From assembly GCA_910577915.1 (NCBI GenBank), contig CAJTOM010000008.1, positions 1 to 37,303 of the forward strand: 37,303 bases of DNA. Direction: 5' to 3'. Shown one piece after another: positions 24,416-31,995 of the stretch. The stretch's first letter is position 1, and every line of letters starts with the position of its first letter. A program made the position numbers and the translations under genes. The notes under the pieces were generated by a model, which did not search any database, had not been told where the DNA came from, and saw only the letters and a list, made by a program, of their open reading frames with translations. Source of the stretch: an uncultured Oscillospiraceae bacterium (GTDB lineage: Bacteria; Bacillota; Clostridia; Oscillospirales; Oscillospiraceae).

Positions 24416-24453
24416 GACAGCCCCGGCTGGCAATCGCCTGGGCCGGGGCTGTC
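24416..24453. repeat. 12-bp hairpin in the importer-GH36 gap
   Basis: GACAGCCCCGGC (24416-24427) and GCCGGGGCTGTC (24442-24453) with a 14-base loop. No U-run follows on either strand, so it is a structured or processing site rather than a clear terminator. Confidence 0.6.
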
Positions 24454-24499
24454 TGAGAGAGAGAAGAAGAACGCAAATGTAAAGGGGCGCCGTCTCTAT

Positions 24500-24540
24500 G
24501 CCTGCGGCGGTCGGGCGGCCGTCCCGTCAGCACTTCGTGC
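24500..24540. repeat. Direct repeat, copy 1
   Basis: 41 bases beginning GCCTGCGGCGG and ending GTCCCGTCAGCACTTCGTGC. It matches copy 2 at 36 of 41 positions; all differences fall in the central ten bases. Confidence 0.8.
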
Positions 24541-24560
24541 CAGGGGGACGTCATTCATCC

Positions 24561-24601
24561 GCCTGCGGCGGCTGAACGACCGTCCCGTCAGCACTTCGTG
24601 C
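24561..24601. repeat. Direct repeat, copy 2
   Basis: The same 41-base unit, offset by 61 bases. Here its end extends into a perfect 8-bp hairpin, GTCAGCAC-TTC-GTGCTGAC (24587-24605), a few bases past the permease stop at 24610. Confidence 0.8.
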
Positions 24602-24609
24602 TGACCTGA

Positions 24610-25455
24610 TTACTTTCCTCCCGTGCCGGCGATGCCTTCCACGAACTGGCGCTGGAAGATCAGATACAGCACGATCATGGGCAGCATGGCCAGCAGAGAG
24701 CCGGCCATCAGCACCGGGAAGTTGGTGGTGAACTGGCCCTTCAGGGTGGAAAGGCCGGAGGAGAGCGTCATCATCTTCAGGTCGGAGTTGACCACCAGGG
24801 GCCACATCAGATCGCCGTAGGCGAACACGGCGGTGAAGATGGTCAGGGCGGCCACGGAGGTGCCCGTCAGGGGGAACATGACCTTATAGAAGGTCTGCCA
24901 CTGGTTGCACCCGTCCAGGTAGGCGGCCTCGCCCACCTCGTCGGGGATGCTCATGTAGGTCTGGCGCAGGAAGAATACGCCGAAGGCGCTGACCAGGCCG
25001 GGGAACACCAGGGCGAAGATGGTGTTGGCCATGCCCATCTTGGCCACCATCTGATACTGGGGGATGATAAAGATCTGGCTGGGCAGGGACATCTGGATGA
25101 GCACAACGCCGAAGAGAAGGTTCTTGCCCCGGAAGTGCAGCTTGGCGAAGGCGTAGCCCGCCATGGAGCTGAAGAGCACCGCGCAGATTACGCGGAAAAA
25201 GACCATCAGCGTCGTGTTCCAGTACAGGTGGCCGAAGGGCAGGGAGGCGACAGCCTCCTTGAAATTATCCAGCATCCACTTGGCGGGGAAAATCACCACG
25301 GGGTCCACCGCCAGGCTCTCCGCCACCGTCTTGGAGCTGGTGAGGATCATCCACGCGAAGGGGAAGACCATGATGAGCGCGCCCAGGATCAGGAAAAAGT
25401 AAGTCAAAAACTTGGCCATTGCGTAGGAGCGGTGCAGAGAATCCATGCTTTTCAT
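24610..25455 (-). CDS. Sugar ABC permease (MalG/MsmG type)
   Basis: 281 residues with about six membrane helices. The conserved EAA loop is EAAYLDGCNQWQTFYKVMFPL, which contacts the ATPase. It follows the first permease by 12 bases; AAGGAGGG precedes the ATG at 25455. No ATPase gene lies in this operon, so a shared MsmK/MsiK-type ATPase elsewhere is expected, as is common for CUT1 importers. Together with the binding protein and GH36 enzyme the likely substrate is an alpha-galactoside such as raffinose or melibiose; this is inference from neighbours. Confidence 0.92.
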   Translation of the reverse strand: MKSMDSLHRSYAMAKFLTYFFLILGALIMVFPFAWMILTSSKTVAESLAVDPVVIFPAKWMLDNFKEAVASLPFGHLYWNTTLMVFFRVICAVLFSSMAGYAFAKLHFRGKNLLFGVVLIQMSLPSQIFIIPQYQMVAKMGMANTIFALVFPGLVSAFGVFFLRQTYMSIPDEVGEAAYLDGCNQWQTFYKVMFPLTGTSVAALTIFTAVFAYGDLMWPLVVNSDLKMMTLSSGLSTLKGQFTTNFPVLMAGSLLAMLPMIVLYLIFQRQFVEGIAGTGGK

Positions 25456-25467
25456 GTCGGTCCCTCC

Positions 25468-26355
25468 TTAAATATCGTAAGTGACCCACTTCTTCTGACC
25501 CCAGAACTGGATGAGGGTCACCAGAAGGATCAGGCCCACGGTCCACACCACGATGGCGGAACCGTAGCCCCGCTCGCCCGCCACGAAGGAGGAGCGGTAG
25601 AAGAGGTACATCAGGCTCTGCATGTCGGTGAGGGCGGGGTTGGTCTCGTCCGCCATCATGTAGATCAGGTCGTAGATCTTCATGGAGGCCATCAGGCGCA
25701 TGATGAGCACGGAGAACATGGTGGGAGAGACCATGGGCAGGGTGATGGTGAAAAACTGGCGGATCTTGCCCGCGCCGTCGATGCTGTTGGCCTCGTAGAG
25801 GGTCTTGGGGATGTTCTGCAGGCCCGCCAGCAGCAGCACCGCGTCGTAGCCCACGCTGCTCCAGATGGAGACGATGGCCACGGCGATCACGGCGGTCCTG
25901 GGGTTGGTGATCCACTGGATGTTCTGGCCCAGCATCTGGTTGAGAATGCCGTACTCTCCGTTGAAGATCCAGCGCCACACCATGGCCACGGCGGCGGGGG
26001 CGCAGACCAGGGGCAGGAAGAACAGGGTGCGGAAGCCGCCCTTGAACTTCACCTTGGCGTTGAGCAGGATGGCCACGAACAGGGCCAGGGCCACGCCCAC
26101 GGGCACGGTGAGGATACAGAAGAAGATGGTGTTCCAGGTGGCCTTCCAGAACTCGGTGTTGCCCAGCATCTCCGCGTAGTTCCCCAGGCCGATAAACTTG
26201 TAGCGGCCGAAGCCCAGGTGCTCGCAGAAGCTGGTGTAGATGGTCTGGATGAAGGGCCAGATATTCAGCACCCCCAGGCCGATGATGGTGGGGGCTACCA
26301 TGATCCAGCCCCAGTTTTCCTCCCGCCGGGCGGCGGCGGACAGTTTCCTATTCAC
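25468..26355 (-). CDS. Sugar ABC permease (MalF/MsmF type), GTG start
   Basis: 295 residues with about six helices, starting MNRKLSAAARREENWGWIMVAPT and continuing IIGLGVLNIWPFIQTIYTSF, the usual CUT1 first-permease pattern. The EAA loop is EANSIDGAGKIRQFFTITLP. The start is GTG (26355), with AAAGGAGGG about 9 bases upstream. It begins 14 bases after the binding-protein stop. It should form a heterodimer with the next permease. Confidence 0.92.
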   Translation of the reverse strand: MNRKLSAAARREENWGWIMVAPTIIGLGVLNIWPFIQTIYTSFCEHLGFGRYKFIGLGNYAEMLGNTEFWKATWNTIFFCILTVPVGVALALFVAILLNAKVKFKGGFRTLFFLPLVCAPAAVAMVWRWIFNGEYGILNQMLGQNIQWITNPRTAVIAVAIVSIWSSVGYDAVLLLAGLQNIPKTLYEANSIDGAGKIRQFFTITLPMVSPTMFSVLIMRLMASMKIYDLIYMMADETNPALTDMQSLMYLFYRSSFVAGERGYGSAIVVWTVGLILLVTLIQFWGQKKWVTYDI

Positions 26356-26369
26356 AGCGGGCCCTCCTT

Positions 26370-27668
26370 TCAGTTATCCGCCAATTTCTTGGCGGTCTCG
26401 GTGTCGATGATGTTCTGCATGTTGTCCAGGGCGCTGTCCAGGCTCTGCTGGCCGTTGTAGACCTTGTTGAGCTCATCCAGCACGGGGCTCTTCCACTTGG
26501 GCTTGGCGGCGTTGTTGACGTTCTGCACGCCGTAGGCGAACTGATCCATGAGAATCGGCACGTTGATGTCGTAACCGGCCTTGTCAAAGGCGTCGAAGTA
26601 GGGCTGCTCGGTGCCGTTGTAGGCGGAGATGGCCGCGCCGTAGGAGCTGGCCAGCAGCTGGGCCTCCTCGGTGCCGAAGAACTTGATTACATCCAGAGCG
26701 ATGTCGCGGGTCTTGCCCCGGGCGGCGGTGGAGTAGCACAGGCCGTTGGAGATGGTGGCCCGGCCGTCGCCGCTGACGGGGTCAGGGCACTTGGGCATGG
26801 GGGCGATGTCCCACTTGCCGTTCATATCGGGGAAGCTGACGCACTTGTTCATCAGCTCCCAGTTGCCCTCGATGTACATGGAGCCGATCCCGGAGAAAAA
26901 GGCGGTGCCGGGCGCGGTCTCGGCAAAGTAGGACTGATCGGGGCACCACTCGTAGTCCTGCAGGCCCACATAGAACTCCATGCCCTTCCGGGTGCCGGGC
27001 TGGTCGAAGCCGGCCCGGGTCTTGTCCTCGGTCAGGATGCAGCCGCCGGCCTGGTAGACGAAGCTCCAGTAGCCCATCTGGTCGTCGTTGTAGGCCATGT
27101 AGCCGTATTTGCCGGTCTTGTCGTAGATCTGGGCGGAGGCGCTGACCAGGTCGTCCCAGGTCCAGTTTTCGTCGGGGTAGGCCACCCCGGCGGCGTCGAA
27201 CATCTCCTTGTTGTAGACCAGGACCAGGTTGTCCTTGTCCTTGGGAACGCCGTAGAGCCTGCCGTCAGAGCCGCTGGCGTTGCCGATGGAGATGTCGGAA
27301 AAATGGTTCTGGTAGTAGCTGGGGTCCTCGTCGGCGTAGAGGTCCGTCACATCCGCCAGCATGCCGAAGTCGGCGTAGTACAGGATCTGGTTGGTGTGCA
27401 TCCAGAAAATGTCCGGCATGGTGTTGGACTCGGCGGCGGCCTCCAGCTTGGTCCAGTACTCGGTCCAGTTGGTGACCTGCACTTCGATGTCAACCTCGGG
27501 GTGCTTGGCGGTATAGGCGGCGCAGATGGCCTCCATGCTCGCCCTCTGGGCCACATCCCAGATCTGAAAGGTCAGGTGCGTCTTGCCGTCTGACGCGCCG
27601 CACCCGGTGATGGACAGCAGCAGCACCAGGGCCAGCGCCGCCGCCGTCATGCGGGAAAATCGTTTCAT
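26370..27668 (-). CDS. Extracellular sugar-binding lipoprotein (CUT1)
   Basis: 432 residues. The signal peptide ends in a lipobox with C23 (LSITGCGAS). The mature part is a family 1 solute-binding protein: LTFQIWDVAQRASMEAICAAY, ADVTDLY, GVPKDKDNLVLVYNKEMFD and a C-terminal AALDVIKFFGTEEAQ-like block. The ATG at 27668 has AGAGGAG about 9 bases upstream; the longer in-frame start at 27887 lies in the promoter region. It is the first gene of the importer operon and defines the specificity, probably alpha-galactosides. Confidence 0.92.
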   Translation of the reverse strand: MKRFSRMTAAALALVLLLSITGCGASDGKTHLTFQIWDVAQRASMEAICAAYTAKHPEVDIEVQVTNWTEYWTKLEAAAESNTMPDIFWMHTNQILYYADFGMLADVTDLYADEDPSYYQNHFSDISIGNASGSDGRLYGVPKDKDNLVLVYNKEMFDAAGVAYPDENWTWDDLVSASAQIYDKTGKYGYMAYNDDQMGYWSFVYQAGGCILTEDKTRAGFDQPGTRKGMEFYVGLQDYEWCPDQSYFAETAPGTAFFSGIGSMYIEGNWELMNKCVSFPDMNGKWDIAPMPKCPDPVSGDGRATISNGLCYSTAARGKTRDIALDVIKFFGTEEAQLLASSYGAAISAYNGTEQPYFDAFDKAGYDINVPILMDQFAYGVQNVNNAAKPKWKSPVLDELNKVYNGQQSLDSALDNMQNIIDTETAKKLADN

Positions 27669-27740
27669 AACACCACTCCTCTTTGTCGTTTTCTGCTCGT
27701 CCCCCATCCGCCCAGGGCGGACAACGCAGAACTTGATGAA

Positions 27741-27770
27741 ACTATAATACGCGGGACGCACATCTGTAAA
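27741..27770 (-). promoter_or_regulatory. Candidate promoter of the sugar importer operon
   Basis: On the minus strand, TTTACA (27765-27770), 18-base spacer, TATAGT (27741-27746). Moderate match only. Confidence 0.45.
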
Positions 27771-28005
27771 TGCCATGGTATGCCCAAAATATTTGCAGAT
27801 TGTATATACAGACGCTTTTCCTGTAGGTTGCCTGACATTTTCATATATTTTCGAACAAATTCGTCGGATATACCAGAAATATGCCACTAAATTTTGGTTG
27901 AAATCACAAACATACGCCGGACACCCCCGCCCCGAGGGGCTCCGGCATATGCGCGGATGGGTTGAGAGGAGGATGCCCGCCGGGCCGCCGGACCGGCGGG
28001 CTGGG

Positions 28006-28034
28006 TTGCAATTCCTCCCCCAATATGATACACT
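28006..28034 (+). promoter_or_regulatory. Candidate promoter of the YesL-like gene
   Basis: TTGCAA (28006-28011), 17-base spacer, TACACT (28029-28034), each 4/6 to consensus, about 50 bases before the ATG. Confidence 0.4.
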
Positions 28035-28084
28035 GCATCCATCATACCAGCATGCGCCGCGCTGCGGCGCGGAGAGGAGGCCCC

Positions 28085-28759
28085 ATGTTCTTTCAGGAGG
28101 ATTACACCGCCCAGGAGCCGGAGGAAAATTTGGCGGAAAAAACCGGGGGACGCCGCTTTCTGTGGGTCCTGGGGCAGGAGACCGCCGCCGTGCTGAAGCT
28201 GAATCTGCTCTTTCTGCTCTGCTGTCTCCCCGTGGTCACCATCCCGCCGGCCCTGCTGGCCCTGCACCGGTCCGTGTGGACCCTGGCGGCGGGCCGCCCC
28301 GCCAGGGCGGAGCTCTTCTGGGGCTGCGTGCGCCGGGAGTGGCGGCGGGCCTGGGCCGCCTTTCTGCTGACCGCCCTGCCCCTGGTGTGCGGCGGCTACG
28401 GGCTGGTGTTCTACCTGCGGCTGGCCCAAGGGAACTGGCTGCTCTACCTGCCCTTCATGCTCTGCTCCACGGTGTTTTTCGTCACCCTGCTGGCCGCCGC
28501 CTACCTGTGGGGCATGCTGGGGCTGGGGCGGCCCCTGGACCGGTCCGCGGTGCGCAGAGCCCTGGCCATGGGGCTGGGGCGGCCCCTGCGGGCGGCGGCG
28601 GTGTGGGCGTACTGGGCGCTGCCGCTGCTGCTGGCGTACCTGCTGTTCCCCCTGAGCGGGCTGTACCTGCTGCTGATCGGCTTCTCCGTCCCCGCTCTGG
28701 CGGCGGCCTGCGCGCTGTACAAGCCCCTGGCCGCGCTTCAGGTGGAGGAAACAACATAA
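28085..28759 (+). CDS. YesL-like (DUF624) membrane protein
   Basis: 224 residues with about five hydrophobic helices. The segment LKLNLLFLLCCLPVVTIPPA (about 38-57) is characteristic of the YesL/DUF624 family, which is usually encoded beside CUT1 sugar importers; its role is not established. GAGGAGG lies about 5 bases before the ATG at 28085. It diverges from the sugar importer operon, in keeping with that habit, and ends in a good terminator. Confidence 0.85.
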   Translation: MFFQEDYTAQEPEENLAEKTGGRRFLWVLGQETAAVLKLNLLFLLCCLPVVTIPPALLALHRSVWTLAAGRPARAELFWGCVRREWRRAWAAFLLTALPLVCGGYGLVFYLRLAQGNWLLYLPFMLCSTVFFVTLLAAAYLWGMLGLGRPLDRSAVRRALAMGLGRPLRAAAVWAYWALPLLLAYLLFPLSGLYLLLIGFSVPALAAACALYKPLAALQVEETT

Positions 28760-28774
28760 AAGACAGCACGACTG

Positions 28775-28805
28775 ACGCGCCGGCGGATTCGCCGGCGCGT
28801 TTTTC
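28775..28805 (+). terminator. Terminator after the YesL-like gene
   Basis: An 11-bp stem, ACGCGCCGGCG (28775-28785) and CGCCGGCGCGT (28790-28800), GATT loop, followed by TTTTT. Confidence 0.85.
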
Positions 28806-28845
28806 CGCCGTGAGGAGAAATGGAGCGACAGACATCGGGGAAAAA

Positions 28846-28867
28846 AGAAGTTGACAGCGCAACTTCT
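28846..28867. promoter_or_regulatory. MarR operator
   Basis: AGAAGTTG (28846-28853) and CAACTTCT (28860-28867), a perfect 8-bp inverted repeat with a 6-base spacer, covering the -35 of the marR promoter. A weaker GAAG-N6-CTTC copy lies at 28883-28896, just past the -10. Confidence 0.7.
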
Positions 28868-28879
28868 CCGGTGTATGAT
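28851..28879 (+). promoter_or_regulatory. Promoter of the MarR-ADH-ALDH operon
   Basis: TTGACA (28851-28856), 17-base spacer, TATGAT (28874-28879): near consensus. Confidence 0.8.
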
Positions 28880-28928
28880 GCAGAAGCTGCGTCTTCAACT
28901 TCCGACTGTCCGCAAAGGAGGAACTGGC

Positions 28929-29384
28929 ATGGTGGATCGGTTTGCGCGCTTCTCCTTGGCGATTTTTGAAATTTCCCGCTGCTGGCACAGGCTGGCGGCG
29001 GAGGAGATGGCGGCTTACGGCCTCAAGGGGGCCCACGCCATCTACCTGACCGCCATGTACCGGAGCGGGGGCGGGGTGACGGGGCCCCAGCTGTGCGAGC
29101 TGTGCGGCAGGGACAAGTCCGACGTGTCCCGCACCGTCGCCATTTTGCAGGAGAAGGGGTTTGTGACCAAGGAGGGCGTCAACCAGAGTCTCTACCGGGG
29201 CCTGCTGAAGCTCACCGAGCAGGGCAGGGCCGCTGCGGAGCAGATCTGCAGACGGGCCAGCCTGGCGGTGGAGCTGGCGGGCGGAGATCTCAGCGAGGAG
29301 GAGAGAACATGCTTTTACAGAGCGCTGGAGTCCATTGCCGCACATCTGCGGGACATCAGCCGGGACGGGCTTCCCAGGCAATGA
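28929..29384 (+). CDS. MarR-family transcriptional regulator
   Basis: 151 residues. A winged helix of the MarR type: GVTGPQLCELCGRDKSDVSR is the recognition region, followed by TVAILQEKGFVTKEG and the wing YRGLLKLTEQGRAAA. The ATG at 28929 has AAAGGAGG upstream; a TTG at 28851 is inside the promoter and rejected. It has two Cys (in LCELCGRD), which might be of redox interest. It overlaps the alcohol dehydrogenase start by 4 bases and probably represses its own operon through the repeats at 28846-28896. The inducer is unknown. Confidence 0.92.
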   Translation: MVDRFARFSLAIFEISRCWHRLAAEEMAAYGLKGAHAIYLTAMYRSGGGVTGPQLCELCGRDKSDVSRTVAILQEKGFVTKEGVNQSLYRGLLKLTEQGRAAAEQICRRASLAVELAGGDLSEEERTCFYRALESIAAHLRDISRDGLPRQ

Positions 29385-30580
29385 ACCCCTGTATGAAATG
29401 CTGGTGCAGGGCCTATCAGCTGGCCTTCCGGCTGGCCATGCCCCTGCTGCCCTACCGGGAGCCGGAGCGGCTGGAGAGCGTCCGGGACCTGCCGCCCCTG
29501 CTGGAGCGGCTGGGGGTGGGCGCGGTGCTGCTGGTCACGGACCGCACCCTCCGGGAGACCGGGGCGACGGCGCCCCTGGAGGAGCTGCTGGAGCGGTCCG
29601 GCGTCCGGTGCGCGGTCTACGACGGCACCCGCGCCAACCCCACGGTCCAAAACGTGGAGGAGGCCAGGGAGCGGTATCTGGCGGAGAACTGCCGGGGGCT
29701 GATCGCCTTCGGCGGCGGGTCCTCCATGGACTGCGCCAAGGCGGTGGGGGCCAGAATCGCCTACCCCGGCCGGAGCGTCAACCAGATGCGGGGCCTGCTG
29801 CGGGTGCTGCGCCGCCTGCCGCCCCTCATCGCCATCCCCACCACCGCCGGCACCGGCAGCGAGGTGACCGTCACCGCCGTCATCACCGACAGCCGGCAAA
29901 AGCACAAGTACACCATGAACAACTTCACCATGATCCCCCGCTATGCCGTGCTGGACCCGGCAGTCACCCGGACGCTGCCCCCCGCCCTCACCGCCACCAC
30001 GGGCATGGACGCCCTGACCCACGCGGTGGAGGCCTACATCGGCCGCTCCACCACCAGGGAGACCCGGCGGCTGGCCCTCCAGGCGGTGCGGCTGGTCTTT
30101 GAGAACATAGAGGCCGCCTGCCAAAACGGGGCGGATCTGGAGGCCCGGCGGAATATGCTCCAGGCCGCCCACATCGCGGGCATCGCCTTCTCCAAGTCCT
30201 ACGTGGGATACGTCCACGGGGTGGCCCACTCCCTGGGCGGGCAGTACAACACCCCCCACGGCCTGGCCAACGCGGTGCTGCTGCCCGTTGTGCTGGAGGC
30301 CTACGGCCCCTGCATCCACCGGAAGCTGCGGGAGCTGGGCCGGAGCGCCGGGACGGCGGCGGAGACGGATTCCGACGCCGCGGCGGCCGCCGCCTTTATC
30401 GCCGCCGTCCGGGACCTCAACCGGCGGCTGGGCATCCCGGACCGGCTGCCGGGCATCCGGCGGGAGGACATCCCCGTTATGGCGGCCCACGCCGCCCGGG
30501 AGGCCAATCCCCTCTACCCCGTGCCCCGGCTGATGAGCGCGGCGGAGCTGGAGGTATTTTATGACGCCATTTCTCAATAG
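29381..30580 (+). CDS. Iron-containing alcohol dehydrogenase
   Basis: 399 residues. Group III alcohol dehydrogenase: the dinucleotide motif GGGSSMDCAKA (111-121), PTTAGTGSEVT (153-163) and the metal ligands D210, H214, H279 and H293 (in DALTHAVEAY, HGVAHSLGGQYNTPHGLANA). It should interconvert an alcohol and an aldehyde with NAD(P)H. The ATG overlaps the marR stop (ATGA) and lacks a strong binding site, so it is probably coupled. The next gene is an aldehyde dehydrogenase, so the pair can take an alcohol to the acid or the reverse. Substrate unknown. Confidence 0.94.
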   Translation: MNPCMKCWCRAYQLAFRLAMPLLPYREPERLESVRDLPPLLERLGVGAVLLVTDRTLRETGATAPLEELLERSGVRCAVYDGTRANPTVQNVEEARERYLAENCRGLIAFGGGSSMDCAKAVGARIAYPGRSVNQMRGLLRVLRRLPPLIAIPTTAGTGSEVTVTAVITDSRQKHKYTMNNFTMIPRYAVLDPAVTRTLPPALTATTGMDALTHAVEAYIGRSTTRETRRLALQAVRLVFENIEAACQNGADLEARRNMLQAAHIAGIAFSKSYVGYVHGVAHSLGGQYNTPHGLANAVLLPVVLEAYGPCIHRKLRELGRSAGTAAETDSDAAAAAAFIAAVRDLNRRLGIPDRLPGIRREDIPVMAAHAAREANPLYPVPRLMSAAELEVFYDAISQ

Positions 30581-30595
30581 ACAGGGGGCAGAGCG

Positions 30596-31969
30596 ATGAA
30601 CATCCACGACATTGTCCAACGCCAGCGGCAGTTTTTCCGCACCGGGGCCACGCTGCCGGTGTCCTTCCGCAGGGAGATGCTCCAGCGGCTGCTGGACGCG
30701 GTCAACCGCCGCGAGGAGGAGATCGGGGCCGCCCTGGCGGCCGACCTTGGCAAGAGCGGCTATGAGAGCTTCATGTGCGAAACCGGCCTTGTGCGGGGGG
30801 AGATCCGCTGGATGCTCCGGCACGTGGGCCGGCTGGCGCGGGCGCGCACCGTCCCCACGCCCCTGGCCCAGTTTGCCGCCCGCAGCTTCCGGAAGAGCGC
30901 CCCCTACGGCAGCACGCTGATTATGAGCCCCTGGAATTACCCGGTGCTGCTGACCCTGGACCCCCTGGCCGACGCCATCGCCGCCGGGAACACCGCCGTG
31001 GTGAAGCCCAGCGCCTACGCGCCCGCCGTCAGCGCCCTGCTGGCAGATCTGATCGGCGAGTGCTTTCCGCCGGAGTACGTGGCCGCCGTCACCGGCGGCC
31101 GGCGGGAGAACGCCGCGCTGCTGGAGGAGAAGTTCGACTTCATCTTTTTTACCGGCAGCCAGGCCGTGGGCCGGGAGGTGCTGCGCCGGGCGGCGGAGCA
31201 CCTGACCCCGGCGGTGCTGGAGCTGGGGGGCAAGAGCCCCTGCATTGTGGACGAGACCGCCAAACTCCCCCTGGCGGCCCGGCGGATTGTGTTCGGCAAG
31301 TACCTCAACTGCGGCCAGACCTGCGTGGCCCCGGACTACGTCCTCTGCCACAGCAGCGTGAGGGGCCGGCTGGTGGAGCTGCTGTGCCGGGAGGTCCGGC
31401 GGCAGTACGGCGAGGACCCGCTGCAGAACCCGGACTACGGCAGGATCGTCAACGAGCGGCACTTTCACCGCCTGCTGGGCCTGATCGACCGGGACAAGGC
31501 GGTTCTCGGCGGGCAGTCCTCTCCGGAGACCCTGCAGATCGCCCCCGTCATTCTGGACGGCGCGTCGGAGAGCGACCCGGCGATGCAGGAGGAGATTTTC
31601 GGCCCCATTCTGCCCATCCTCACCTACGACCGCTTCGAGGAGGTCTACCAGCGCCTGGCGGACCGGCCCAAGCCGCTGGCCCTGTACCTGTTCTCCGAGA
31701 ACCGCCCCCGCATCCGGGAGGCCATGGGCCGCCTGGAGTTCGGCGGCGGGTGCGTCAACGACGTGGTCATCCACCTGGCCACCAGCGCCATGGGATTCGG
31801 CGGCGTGGGGGAGAGCGGCATGGGGGCCTACCACGGCCGGGCCGGGTTCGAGGCCTTCTCCCACTGCAAAAGCATTGTGGATAAGAAGACCTGGATGGAT
31901 CTCCCCATGCGCTACCAGCCCTATCAGAAGAAGCTGTACGGCGAACTGCTGCACATGTTTCTCCGGTAA
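30596..31969 (+). CDS. Aldehyde dehydrogenase, class 3-like
   Basis: 457 residues, the length of ALDH3-type enzymes, shorter than the 480-500 of classes 1/2. Visible: SPWNYP (N114), the NAD site FFTGSQAVGREVL, the general base E209 in LELGGKSP and the catalytic C243 in NCGQTCVAPDY. The C-terminal tail (KKTWMDLPMRYQPYQKK) is the typical ALDH3 end. It starts 15 bases after the alcohol dehydrogenase with AGGGGG upstream. It should oxidise an aldehyde, perhaps the product of its neighbour. Confidence 0.94.
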   Translation: MNIHDIVQRQRQFFRTGATLPVSFRREMLQRLLDAVNRREEEIGAALAADLGKSGYESFMCETGLVRGEIRWMLRHVGRLARARTVPTPLAQFAARSFRKSAPYGSTLIMSPWNYPVLLTLDPLADAIAAGNTAVVKPSAYAPAVSALLADLIGECFPPEYVAAVTGGRRENAALLEEKFDFIFFTGSQAVGREVLRRAAEHLTPAVLELGGKSPCIVDETAKLPLAARRIVFGKYLNCGQTCVAPDYVLCHSSVRGRLVELLCREVRRQYGEDPLQNPDYGRIVNERHFHRLLGLIDRDKAVLGGQSSPETLQIAPVILDGASESDPAMQEEIFGPILPILTYDRFEEVYQRLADRPKPLALYLFSENRPRIREAMGRLEFGGGCVNDVVIHLATSAMGFGGVGESGMGAYHGRAGFEAFSHCKSIVDKKTWMDLPMRYQPYQKKLYGELLHMFLR

Positions 31970-31995
31970 ATTACAGGAAATGCGAGGAAGCTTTT

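Larger units (their letters stand above)
24291..24609. other. 319-base gap between importer and alpha-galactosidase
   Basis: No gene was found. It holds, from right to left on the minus strand, two direct repeats (24561-24601 and 24500-24540), a 12-bp hairpin (24416-24453), and the GH36 promoter (24325-24353). Confidence 0.7.
27669..28084. other. 416-base divergent intergenic region
   Basis: No gene was found. It is AT-rich (27780-27910) and then GC-rich. It holds candidate promoters on both strands, a TGTATATACA palindrome (27801-27810), a nested imperfect hairpin (GCCGGA/TCCGGC, 27916-27946) and a 9-bp hairpin (GCCCGCCGG 27975-27983 with CCGGCGGGC 27993-28001). Confidence 0.6.

Noticed and set aside
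24416..24453. Hairpin as an intrinsic terminator
   Set aside because: The stem is strong, but neither strand has a U-run after it.
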